This document shows positions 1-6,094 of a DNA stretch of 6,095 nucleotides, piece by piece. The stretch is from the NCBI GenBank assembly GCA_000495415.1, contig AWGX01000457.1, positions 1 to 6,095 of the forward strand, written 5' to 3'. Under the pieces are notes generated by a model, which saw nothing but the letters and a program-made list of their open reading frames with translations, was not told where the DNA came from and did no database searches. The position numbers were made by a program, and so were the translations under genes. Origin of the DNA: Smithella sp. ME-1. Its GTDB lineage: Bacteria; Desulfobacterota; Syntrophia; Syntrophales; Smithellaceae. How positions within the stretch are numbered: the first letter of the stretch is position 1; every line of letters starts with the position of its first letter.

Positions 1-27
1 CTAACTTTAAAAGTTGGGCTTTTTTTA
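1..27 (+). terminator. Partial intrinsic terminator of an upstream gene
   Basis: AACTT (3-7) pairs with AAGTT (11-15) across a 3-base loop. GGGCT and a run of seven T follow at 16-26. The stem can continue outward (C1 with G17, T2 with G16 as a wobble), so the rest of the 5' arm, presumably ending in AGCC or similar, lies off the window. This fits a rho-independent terminator for a plus-strand gene ending just upstream. The cut edge prevents measuring the full stem. Confidence 0.55.
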
Positions 28-71
28 TGTCTTCATAATCATAGCAACAGAAATCAAATTAATTTTATTGT

Positions 72-100
72 TTGACATATTTTTTGTAATTGTTTAACAA
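72..100 (+). promoter_or_regulatory. Candidate sigma-70 promoter for the thiolase gene
   Basis: A perfect TTGACA (72-77) is followed after 17 bases by TAACAA (95-100), a weak -10 matching the consensus at three positions. This is the best promoter-like pair between the terminator remnant and the gene. It would give a leader of about 125 bases. That leader is AT-rich and contains AAAGTCTG twice (138-145 and 166-173). The poor -10 suggests an activator may be needed or that the true promoter lies elsewhere. Confidence 0.4.
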
Positions 101-230
101 TTCACACCGCCGTTCACTGCGACGGATTTAAAAATTTAAAGTCTGATAAAAGAAATTACTTCTGCAAAGTCTGTCTGAACAATCCAGATTTAAAAGAAGA
201 AAATAATTATAAGAATAAGGAGTTTACAAA

Positions 231-1484
231 ATGAAGGATGTAGTCATTGTTTCAGCGTGTAGAACGGCTATAGGAACATTCGGAGGCACATTAAAGGATA
301 TGATCGCAGCTCGCATTGCGGCTGTAGTCATGAAGGAGGCTATCAAACGCGCCGGTATAGACCCGGCCATTATTGATGATGTTCGCTTCGGCTGTTGCAT
401 TGAAAATTGTAATACCCTAAACACAACCCGGGTAGCGGCTCTTCTGGCCGGTATTCCGGAAACGGTGACCGCTGTTACGATGAATCGGGTATGCATTTCC
501 GGGATGGAAGCCGTGCTTAGCGGTGCAGCCATGATTCAAGCCGGTATGGCCGATATTATTTTAGCAGGCGGTGTAGAACATATGTCCGGCGTACCCTATG
601 TTAGCTTTGACGCTCGTTGGGGCTGTCGCCTACAGGACACTGTTTTTGTGGATTCGATGATCCGCGCATTACATTGCGGCTCATATGTCATGCCGCTCGC
701 CGACGATGGTCCTGTCAAATCAGGGCAGCCTTTCGAGAGTTTAAAAGGGAAACCCTATATCATGGGGCATACCGCAGAACTGATCGCTCAGTTGTTGAAC
801 ATCAGCCGTGAAGAAATGGATGATGTAGCGCTACGCAGTCATAACAACGTCGAGCGCGCCACCAAGAATGGTGATTTCAAAGAAGAGATCGTACCGATTG
901 AGATCCCCCAGAAAAAAGGCAAACCACCCATCATCTTCGACAGGGACGAACATTTCCGTCCCGGATTGACAATGGAACAACTCAAGGCATTACCTTCGGC
1001 ATTTATCCCTAAGGTCGGCAAAGTTACGGCCGGCAACTCCTCGGGGCTTAATGACGGCGCTTCAGCGATGCTCATCATGTCGGCCGAAAAAGCCAAGGAA
1101 TTAGGATTGAAGCCAATGGCCAGAATACATGCATCGGGCCGCGGTGCCTGTCATCCTTCCGTGATGGGTTTAAGCCCGGTTCCCGCTGTAAAAAATCTGC
1201 TCAAAAACAACCCCAAACTTTCGCTGGATTCTTTTGAACTGCTGGAAGTCAACGAAGCATTTGCCGGTCAGTATCTCGGTTGTGAAAAAGAGCTTGGTTT
1301 AAAACGTGAAATTACCAATATTAACGGCTCGGGCATCGGACTGGGACATCCGGTGGGTTCTACTGGCTGCCGAATCATGGTTACGCTCATTCATGCCATG
1401 CAAAAACATGGCAAAACGCTGGGAATGGCCACACTCTGCGGTGGCGGCGGCGTTTCCATGGCAACGGCTATTGAAATTTTATAG
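231..1484 (+). CDS. Acetyl-CoA acetyltransferase (thiolase family)
   Basis: This 417-residue cytoplasmic enzyme belongs to the thiolase superfamily, which condenses two acetyl-CoA to acetoacetyl-CoA or cleaves 3-ketoacyl-CoA with CoA. The N-terminal VVIVSACRTAIGTFGG block is typical. The nucleophile is Cys88 in NRVCISG. NEAFAGQ (341-347) supplies the catalytic Asn region, GLGHPVGSTG (370-379) the catalytic His373, and LCGGGGVSMA (402-411) the second catalytic Cys403. All four catalytic motifs are intact. The start is fixed by AAGGAG at 217-222, 8 bases before ATG. The protein is about 25 residues longer than the usual 390-395, with the extra length near residues 145-175 in the loop domain before MGHTAE. 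It sits alone, with no hydroxyacyl-CoA dehydrogenase or CoA-transferase in view, so direction and chain-length preference are open. Candidate family names are AtoB, ThlA and PhaA; the sequence alone does not separate them. By eye its base composition is richer in GC than the genes to its right. Confidence 0.93.
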   Translation: MKDVVIVSACRTAIGTFGGTLKDMIAARIAAVVMKEAIKRAGIDPAIIDDVRFGCCIENCNTLNTTRVAALLAGIPETVTAVTMNRVCISGMEAVLSGAAMIQAGMADIILAGGVEHMSGVPYVSFDARWGCRLQDTVFVDSMIRALHCGSYVMPLADDGPVKSGQPFESLKGKPYIMGHTAELIAQLLNISREEMDDVALRSHNNVERATKNGDFKEEIVPIEIPQKKGKPPIIFDRDEHFRPGLTMEQLKALPSAFIPKVGKVTAGNSSGLNDGASAMLIMSAEKAKELGLKPMARIHASGRGACHPSVMGLSPVPAVKNLLKNNPKLSLDSFELLEVNEAFAGQYLGCEKELGLKREITNINGSGIGLGHPVGSTGCRIMVTLIHAMQKHGKTLGMATLCGGGGVSMATAIEIL

Positions 1485-1492
1485 AAAGCCTT

Positions 1493-2371
1493 CTAAGGGT
1501 TTATTTTGTTTTCCGCTTCAGGAAGAACAGGGTTCATGCTCTGTTCTTCCTGAACATTATCTTGTTGTTGTCCCTGTGACTGTTCCAGTCCTGCTGTTTC
1601 CTGATTAGTTTCAGCCTCTTTAGAAATTACTTCATCATACTCGGGAATGACAATTCCCCGGCGAACCATTATCTGATAAATCCTTTCCGACTGATTTCCC
1701 ACATATCTCGATGTGCCGTCAGTTCTATATCTGCGGGGACTGGGAATAACAGCAGCCAGCGTTGCCGCTTCCCTGGCAGTCAAGGCAGAAGCGCTTTTTC
1801 CAAAGTGCTTTCTAGCTGCCACTTCAATGCCATAAATACCGTCACCCCATTCGGCAACGTTCAAGTAGAGTTCCATTATCCTTCTTTTACTTAAGTTTCT
1901 TTCCAACCGCCAGGTCAGTATTGCTTCTTTAAGTTTTCTAATCGGGTTTTTAGAAGGCGAAAGATACAAATTTTTTGCCAGTTGCTGAGAAATCGTACTG
2001 CCGCCGGCCTTGAATTTCTTTTTTTTGATATCTTTTTCCAGAGCTTTTTGCATGGCCTCGAAATCAAATCCTTCATGAGACCAGAATTTATCATCTTCGG
2101 CTATGATTACGGCTTTCATTAGATAAGGCGATATACTGGACAGAGGAACCCAAATATTTGTAATCCTTTTCTTTATTCCCTTCTCCCGCCATATTTTCTC
2201 CCTGTATTTCATAAAAGCAGTTTTGTCGGGACGATTTTTTTTCAGATCAGAAATACTGGGATAGACAAAATAGCGCCCTACGTCAGCAACAAAATACGCT
2301 AAGATCAATATTAAAGTGATCGAAATGAATTTCTTGGGAATTCGCATATATAGTCCTTTTACAAATTTCAT
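1493..2371 (-). CDS. mtgA: Monofunctional peptidoglycan glycosyltransferase (GT51)
   Basis: This 292-residue protein polymerises lipid II into glycan strands at the outer face of the inner membrane. An N-terminal hydrophobic segment (about residues 14-31) acts as an uncleaved anchor. The GT51 domain follows with its motifs in order: AEDDKFWSHEGFD (91-103) with catalytic Glu92, GGSTISQQLAKNL (123-135), RKLKEA (145-150) with the second Glu149, ELYLNVAEWGDGIYG (167-181), and LAAVIPSPRRY (205-215). No transpeptidase domain follows, so it is the monofunctional MtgA type and not a class A PBP. After residue 245 comes a tail of nearly 50 residues rich in Gln, Glu and Asn, longer than typical MtgA (about 230-245 aa) and probably disordered. 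An in-frame TGA lies five codons upstream of Met1, so translation starts at Met1 or Met9; both have plausible ribosome binding sites. The gene converges on the thiolase with 8 bases between stop codons and diverges from the NlpC/P60 gene. Confidence 0.93.
   Translation of the reverse strand: MKFVKGLYMRIPKKFISITLILILAYFVADVGRYFVYPSISDLKKNRPDKTAFMKYREKIWREKGIKKRITNIWVPLSSISPYLMKAVIIAEDDKFWSHEGFDFEAMQKALEKDIKKKKFKAGGSTISQQLAKNLYLSPSKNPIRKLKEAILTWRLERNLSKRRIMELYLNVAEWGDGIYGIEVAARKHFGKSASALTAREAATLAAVIPSPRRYRTDGTSRYVGNQSERIYQIMVRRGIVIPEYDEVISKEAETNQETAGLEQSQGQQQDNVQEEQSMNPVLPEAENKINP
1517..1554. repeat. Perfect 14-bp inverted repeat in the mtgA 3' end
   Basis: TTCAGGAAGAACAG (1517-1530) and CTGTTCTTCCTGAA (1541-1554) are exact reverse complements around a 10-base centre. 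Weaker G-T and G-C pairs could extend the stem inward. The element lies inside the last codons of mtgA (residues about 273-285) and 33 bases past the thiolase stop. In position it could act on transcripts of both convergent genes. Neither side carries a clean T-run, so it is not a standard intrinsic terminator. Confidence 0.75.
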
Positions 2372-2385
2372 ACCCTTACGCCTCT
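2348..2385 (-). promoter_or_regulatory. Two alternative mtgA ribosome binding sites
   Basis: On the minus strand AGAGG (2385-2381) lies 9 bases before the ATG at 2371. AAAAGGA (2360-2354) lies 6 bases before an in-frame ATG at 2347 (Met9). The second gives a 284-residue protein starting MRIPKK, a compact positively charged start just before the membrane anchor. The sequence does not decide between them. I kept the longer form. Confidence 0.5.
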
Positions 2386-2561
2386 TTCAGGCAAACTACA
2401 AAGCCAAGGATGAGGATCGTTTGGAGCAGGCATTCAAATAACCGAAAACTCATATAAAATCCAATGATAATTTACCGCATCAGGATCGGACCATTTTCTA
2501 CATAAAATCAATATAAACATATATTTACAATAAAATACAAGCCATAAATTGCAAAATAAGT

Positions 2562-2590
2562 TTGACAGGCAGGTATTTTTTTAGTAGTTT
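2562..2590 (+). promoter_or_regulatory. Candidate promoter for the LysM-NlpC/P60 gene
   Basis: A perfect TTGACA (2562-2567) is followed after 17 bases by TAGTTT (2585-2590), which keeps the three most conserved -10 positions (T, A and final T). Transcription would begin near 2597, leaving a leader of about 155 bases that contains the dyad at 2614-2638. The -10 is weak, so this is tentative. Confidence 0.35.
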
Positions 2591-2613
2591 GCTTCAAAAC
2601 TGTGTAGTTAGTT

Positions 2614-2638
2614 TGTACATTGCTGTAATAAATGTACA
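2614..2638. promoter_or_regulatory. Perfect 8-bp dyad, operator-like
   Basis: TGTACATT (2614-2621) and AATGTACA (2631-2638) are exact reverse complements with a 9-base spacer. The half-site centres are 17 bp apart, somewhat wider than two helical half-sites placed one turn apart. It lies in the divergent region just downstream of the candidate promoter, where a bound dimeric repressor could block rightward transcription. I cannot assign a regulator family. A transcript hairpin is also possible but would be AT-rich and weak. Confidence 0.45.
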
Positions 2639-2751
2639 GTTGGTGTATGCGGTAAAGTGATTTTCGTTTTCGGTTATAAATATGACATTAAATCGAAATA
2701 TATACACCGTTAATAGGATAATACCCCCAATAACAAAGGAGGCATTTCATT

Positions 2752-3702
2752 ATGAAACGGCAGATTTTCGCGTTTTCCGGACTTTTTGTCCTAATTTTGT
2801 TCCTTAGTTTTAGTTCAAATGCTTTTGCATCACAATACAAGGTTAAGAATGGTGACACACTTTACAGTATTTCCAAAAAATTTGGCGTCAGCATCGACCA
2901 GATAAAAGAAACAAACAATCTTAAAAAATCTCGAATCCGAAAAAATCAAATTTTAAATATTTCTACAAAAAAATCTCCAAAAAGCATTGTCAAAGCGAAG
3001 GCTAAACCAGCTTATTATACTGTCCGGAAAGGCGATACGCTATTCAAAATAGCCAAAAAAACGCATCAGCCCATGAAAAAAATAATGGCTCTCAATCATG
3101 TCAACAGCAAGAGTTTACGTGTCGGCCAGAAACTTGCTCTGGCAAAACCGGTCTATGAACCGGAAGAAACAACCATAACTAATAAAAATGAAGAGTTAGA
3201 AGAAGACGATTCATCAGATATCTTAAGTGAAGACGGTGATCAAGATGTCCTTAACCTCGATCAACAAAATGAACAGAACAGAAAAGAAGAGCTTCTGGGA
3301 AAATGGAACAGCCCTGATGAAGTCCAGCTTTTTGTTAAAGTAGCAACAGGTTTCATAGGAGCGCCTTACAGATTTGGCGGTTCTACCCTGAAAGGAATTG
3401 ATTGTTCCTCTTTTGTCCAGAAGATTTACCGCATTTTCGATGTAACGCTGCCCCGTAATGCGGCTCAGCAATCCAAAGTCGGCATCAATATAACCCGCGA
3501 AAATCTTACAGAAGGCGATCTTGTTTTTTTCCATACAAATAGATCCCTGGGACATGTGGGAATTTATATCGGCAACAATGAATTTGTTCACGCGTCCTCT
3601 AAAAGCAAAGTTGTCCGGATTGACAGCTTGGACACTCCTTATTATCAAAAAAGGTTTCAGCGTGCCGTACGGGTAAAGGGATTGGATAACAACGGAGCTT
3701 AA
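2752..3702 (+). CDS. Secreted LysM-LysM-NlpC/P60 peptidoglycan endopeptidase
   Basis: This 316-residue exported cell-wall hydrolase probably cleaves peptide bonds in peptidoglycan stem peptides, as NlpC/P60 cysteine peptidases do. A signal peptide covers residues 1-26 (MKRQ, hydrophobic core, AFA before the likely cut). Two LysM glycan-binding repeats follow at about 28-71 and 88-131, each starting YxVxxGDTL (YKVKNGDTL and YTVRKGDTL). A lysine-rich spacer (72-87) joins them. A strongly acidic linker (about 135-185) leads to the catalytic domain (about 192-306). That domain has PYRFGG (205-210), DCSSFVQ with nucleophile Cys218, GHVGIYIG with His268, and FVHAS with the third polar residue His280, so the triad is complete. 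AAAGGAGG at 2735-2742, 9 bases before ATG, fixes the start. The gene has its own terminator and faces away from mtgA, so synthesis and trimming of the wall are encoded back to back. Similar architectures are annotated as spr/mepS-, cwlO- or lytF-like; no specific symbol is justified. Confidence 0.93.
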   Translation: MKRQIFAFSGLFVLILFLSFSSNAFASQYKVKNGDTLYSISKKFGVSIDQIKETNNLKKSRIRKNQILNISTKKSPKSIVKAKAKPAYYTVRKGDTLFKIAKKTHQPMKKIMALNHVNSKSLRVGQKLALAKPVYEPEETTITNKNEELEEDDSSDILSEDGDQDVLNLDQQNEQNRKEELLGKWNSPDEVQLFVKVATGFIGAPYRFGGSTLKGIDCSSFVQKIYRIFDVTLPRNAAQQSKVGINITRENLTEGDLVFFHTNRSLGHVGIYIGNNEFVHASSKSKVVRIDSLDTPYYQKRFQRAVRVKGLDNNGA

Positions 3703-3736
3703 AACGTACTAGTATCAAATACTTATGCAATAAGGC

Positions 3737-3777
3737 AACGGGCTTTGGCTATAAATCCAAAGCCCGTTATTTTTTAT
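3737..3777 (+). terminator. Strong intrinsic terminator after the NlpC/P60 gene
   Basis: AACGGGCTTTGG (3737-3748) pairs perfectly with CCAAAGCCCGTT (3757-3768) over an 8-base loop, and ATTTTTTATT follows. A 12-bp GC-rich stem plus a T-run is a classic rho-independent terminator. It lies 34 bases after the stop codon and insulates the aconitase gene from upstream transcription. Confidence 0.93.
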
Positions 3778-3798
3778 TGTATTTTTCTTTTTTGCCAG

Positions 3799-3827
3799 TT
3801 GATTATCCGCCGCGTTTATTATATAAG
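3799..3827 (+). promoter_or_regulatory. Likely sigma-70 promoter for the aconitase gene
   Basis: TTGATT (3799-3804) and TATAAG (3822-3827) are separated by exactly 17 bases and match the consensus at four and five positions. The pair lies directly downstream of the terminator, so aconitase appears to be transcribed on its own. Initiation near 3834 would give an untranslated leader of about 195 bases, which contains the hairpin cluster described separately. Confidence 0.6.
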
Positions 3828-3854
3828 TTCGCGACTGTAAATGCGTTATTAGTG

Positions 3855-3992
3855 AAACTTCAATTCCAAAAGCGAAGTGCAGTGGAATTGGAAAGCTGAA
3901 TCCCGACTATGTCGGGACGTAGCGGAGGGTATAAATACCCGGCAGTTTGCCGTGAAATGTTTCCAGAGCCTGTTTGGGTGGGGTCTATACCC
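3855..3992 (+). other. Hairpin-rich structured leader or dispersed repeat upstream of aconitase
   Basis: This segment has little coding potential but dense dyad symmetry. Stems seen are: CAATTCCA 3861-3868 with TGGAATTG 3883-3890 (14-base loop); TCCCGAC 3901-3907 with GTCGGGA 3911-3917; GGGTA 3927-3931 with TACCC 3936-3940; and CGGCA 3940-3944 with TGCCG 3948-3952. TGGAAA 3889-3894 could pair with TTTCCA 3960-3965 and enclose the last three as a multibranch junction, in competition with the first stem by two bases. AGAGCC 3965-3970 with GGGTCT 3981-3986 gives a further imperfect stem. It is richer in GC than flanking non-coding DNA. It could be a cis-regulatory leader of the aconitase mRNA, a small RNA, or a copy of a dispersed palindromic repeat. 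I do not recognise it as a known riboswitch class. Confidence 0.5.
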
Positions 3993-4028
3993 ATTATCAC
4001 CTAAATTCTTCTTTTAAAGGAATAGACA

Positions 4029-5960
4029 ATGGGAAAAAATTTAGTTGAAAAAATTCTTTCGCAGCATCTAGTTTCAGGCATTCTTGAGCCCGGTGAAGAA
4101 ATTGGCATCCGCATTGACCAGACCCTTACTCAGGACGCCACGGGCACCTTAGCTTATTTGCAATTCGAGGCAATGAACGTACCCAAAGTAAAGACCGAAC
4201 TGTCCGTAAGTTATATTGATCATAACACAATACAGATTGGTTTTGAAAACGCTGATGACCATATGTATCTGCAAAGCGTAGCACAAAAATACGGCATTGT
4301 TTTCTCCCGCGCAGGAAACGGCATTTGCCATCAGGTTCATTTGGAGAGATTCGGTAAACCCGGAAAAACACTCATCGGTTCAGATAGTCATACTCCGACC
4401 TGCGGAGCACTTTCTATGATAGCCATAGGTGCAGGTGGCCTTGATGTCGCAATGGCTATGGCAGGTAGTCCCTTTTATCTTATCTGCCCCAGAGTTATCA
4501 AAATCAATCTTACCGGCAAACTTAAGCCCTGGGTTTCCGCTAAAGATGTTATCCTCAAAGTCCTGGAAATTTTTACCACAAAAGGTAATGTTAATACGCT
4601 CTTCGAATACGGTGGCAGAGGAGTAGCCAATCTGACGGTTCCCGAACGAGCCACAATTACCAATATGGGAGCGGAATGCGGCGTAACAACATCTATTTTC
4701 CCCAGCGATAAGATGACCCGACTCTTCCTGCGCTCACAAAAAAGAGAACGTGACTTTATTCAACTGGAAGCCGATAAAAACGCAAGATACGACAAAGTTG
4801 TTAATATTGACCTGTCCAAAATCGAACCATTAACAGCCAAACCTCACAGCCCTGACAATATCAGTACGGTGAGGAAAATGAAAAAAATTGCTGTAAATCA
4901 GGTTTGCCTGGGTAGCTGCACCAATTCTTCATACAAAGATTTAGTTACTGTAGCCAAAATCTTAAAAGGCAGAACTGTATACCCTGACGTAAGCTTCATA
5001 TTAGCGCCTGGTTCCAAACAGGTGCTGGAAGAACTCGCTGATAAAGGTTATCTCGCCGATTTGATTGCTTCAGGTGCACGAATTATGGAAAACGCCTGCG
5101 GCTTTTGCATCGGCAACAGTCAGAGCCCTCCGTCAGCGTCTGTATCCCTGCGCACATCCAATCGTAATTTTCTGGGACGCTCCGGAACCATGGATGCTGA
5201 TGTTTACCTGGTCAGTCCTGAAACAGCCGCTGCCGCGGTAATTACCGGGTGCTTCATTGACCCACGCGATTTAAAGATACGCTATCCGAAAGTCGTCATG
5301 CCGAAAAAGTTTACTATTGATGATTCGATGATAATTCGGCCGGATAAGAAAAAATCTGTTGATGTTTATCGCGGTCCCAATATAGGTGTTTTGCCGCGCT
5401 GTCCAGAGCTTTCCGATACTATTCACGGTCATGTAACAATAAAAGTCGGCGATAAAATTACGACAGATCATATCATACCGGCGGGTGCACGGATGAAGTA
5501 TCGTTCCAACATTCCTAAATATTCTGAATTCATTTTTGAAAATGTCGACGCAACTTTCGCCAAACGCGCCATGTCGCTGCGGCAGGACGGAAAACAAAGT
5601 ATAATAGTGGCCGGTCTTTCCTATGGACAAGGTTCTTCGCGGGAGCATGCCGCTTTGTGCCCCATGTATCTGGGCGTACGCGCTGTTATCGCCAAATCTT
5701 TCGAAAGAATCCATGCCGCCAACCTGATTAATTTCGGCATATTGCCTCTTACTTTCTGCAATGAAAACGACTATGATAAAATTGATAAGGAAGACGAACT
5801 GGAAATTTCTGAAATAAAAAGAATAATTTCGGGAGACGGAAAGTTTCTGATGCGTAATAAAACAAAAGGCATTGCATTTTATGTAACTTGCGAACTTTCC
5901 GCTCGACAGAAGCAGATAATCCTGGCAGGCGGAGCTCTCAATATAAGTAACAAGGAATAA
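4029..5960 (+). CDS. acn: Aconitate hydratase, short (Aquifex-type) class
   Basis: This 643-residue cytoplasmic [4Fe-4S] enzyme interconverts citrate and isocitrate through cis-aconitate. The cluster ligands are Cys297 in GSCTNS and Cys357 and Cys360 in NACGFCIG, with the family's usual spacing of about 60. Other conserved blocks are DQTLTQDATG (30-39), GSDSHTPTCGA (117-127) with His121, SNRNFLGRSG (377-386) with substrate-binding arginines, TTDHIIPAG (478-486), and the swivel-domain YGQGSSREHAALCP (532-545) with Ser/Arg catalytic residues. All key residues are intact. It is far shorter than AcnA (about 890) or AcnB (about 865) and joins the large LeuC-like part and small LeuD-like part in one chain. 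The YGQGSSREHAAL wording is aconitase-like and not isopropylmalate isomerase-like, though homoaconitase or related activity cannot be excluded from sequence alone. AAAGGA at 4016-4021, 7 bases before ATG, supports the start. It has its own promoter-like element and long leader, and no citrate synthase or isocitrate dehydrogenase is adjacent in the window. Confidence 0.93.
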   Translation: MGKNLVEKILSQHLVSGILEPGEEIGIRIDQTLTQDATGTLAYLQFEAMNVPKVKTELSVSYIDHNTIQIGFENADDHMYLQSVAQKYGIVFSRAGNGICHQVHLERFGKPGKTLIGSDSHTPTCGALSMIAIGAGGLDVAMAMAGSPFYLICPRVIKINLTGKLKPWVSAKDVILKVLEIFTTKGNVNTLFEYGGRGVANLTVPERATITNMGAECGVTTSIFPSDKMTRLFLRSQKRERDFIQLEADKNARYDKVVNIDLSKIEPLTAKPHSPDNISTVRKMKKIAVNQVCLGSCTNSSYKDLVTVAKILKGRTVYPDVSFILAPGSKQVLEELADKGYLADLIASGARIMENACGFCIGNSQSPPSASVSLRTSNRNFLGRSGTMDADVYLVSPETAAAAVITGCFIDPRDLKIRYPKVVMPKKFTIDDSMIIRPDKKKSVDVYRGPNIGVLPRCPELSDTIHGHVTIKVGDKITTDHIIPAGARMKYRSNIPKYSEFIFENVDATFAKRAMSLRQDGKQSIIVAGLSYGQGSSREHAALCPMYLGVRAVIAKSFERIHAANLINFGILPLTFCNENDYDKIDKEDELEISEIKRIISGDGKFLMRNKTKGIAFYVTCELSARQKQIILAGGALNISNKE

Positions 5961-6016
5961 CTGCTAGAGAAACTGCAGGATACTCCCGACAGCCATTGAT
6001 TATTAGACATAACTGT

Positions 6017-6094
6017 TTATTTTGCATACAGGATATTTCCATTTGCGCTTTGAGTTTTACTATGCTCGTCCTCAGCGAGTGTCATTAATTCGAC
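6017..6094 (-). CDS. Possible C-terminal end of an off-window gene (25 codons)
   Basis: One minus-strand frame is open from the right edge for 25 codons and ends in TAA at 6019-6017. It would encode a hydrophilic tail beginning VELMTLAEDEHSKTQ. It would converge on the aconitase gene, leaving 56 bases between the stop codons. The residue mix looks protein-like, but so short an open frame can occur by chance and no family is recognisable. Confidence 0.25.
   Translation of the reverse strand, partial: VELMTLAEDEHSKTQSANGNILYAK

Larger units (their letters stand above)
2372..2751. other. Divergent intergenic region between mtgA and the NlpC/P60 gene
   Basis: This 380-bp stretch is AT-rich and holds no convincing gene. 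It must carry the start signals of both divergent genes. Visible elements are a TTGACA-based promoter candidate at 2562-2590, a perfect dyad at 2614-2638, and a strong ribosome binding site AAAGGAGG at 2735-2742 for the rightward gene. Several AT-rich -10-like strings exist on both strands (for example TATAAA at 2675-2680 and GATAAT at 2717-2722), but none has a good partner -35. No clear mtgA promoter could be chosen. Confidence 0.6.

Noticed and set aside
107..125. Hairpin CCGCCG / CGACGG in the thiolase leader
   Set aside because: It is six base pairs with an internal mismatch and no T-run, within what chance would give.
224..532. Minus-strand open frame of 102 codons opposite the thiolase start
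   Set aside because: It lies wholly antisense to the well-supported thiolase and its upstream leader, and has no recognisable domain.
1485..1515. Possible terminator just after the thiolase stop (CCTT-CT-AAGG with T-rich tail)
   Set aside because: The stem is only 4 bp with a 2-base loop and a G-G mismatch before the outer A-T pairs, too weak to call.
1306..1608. Plus-strand open frame crossing the thiolase end into mtgA
   Set aside because: It is out of frame with the thiolase active-site motifs and antisense to mtgA, with no motif of its own.
2368..2433. 21-codon minus-strand upstream frame (MPAPNDPHPW...) whose TGA overlaps the mtgA ATG
   Set aside because: The overlap suggested a coupled leader peptide, but there is no ribosome binding site before its ATG and the composition is not convincing.
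3223..3648. Minus-strand open frame of 141 codons opposite the NlpC/P60 domain
   Set aside because: It is antisense to a domain with a complete catalytic triad, and its translation shows no family motif.
5271..5714. Minus-strand open frame of 147 codons opposite the aconitase swivel domain
   Set aside because: It is antisense to conserved aconitase motifs and its composition is unlike a real protein.
5961..6016. Terminator after aconitase
   Set aside because: Only a 4-bp stem (CTGC 5961-5964 with GCAG 5975-5978) is visible and no T-run follows.
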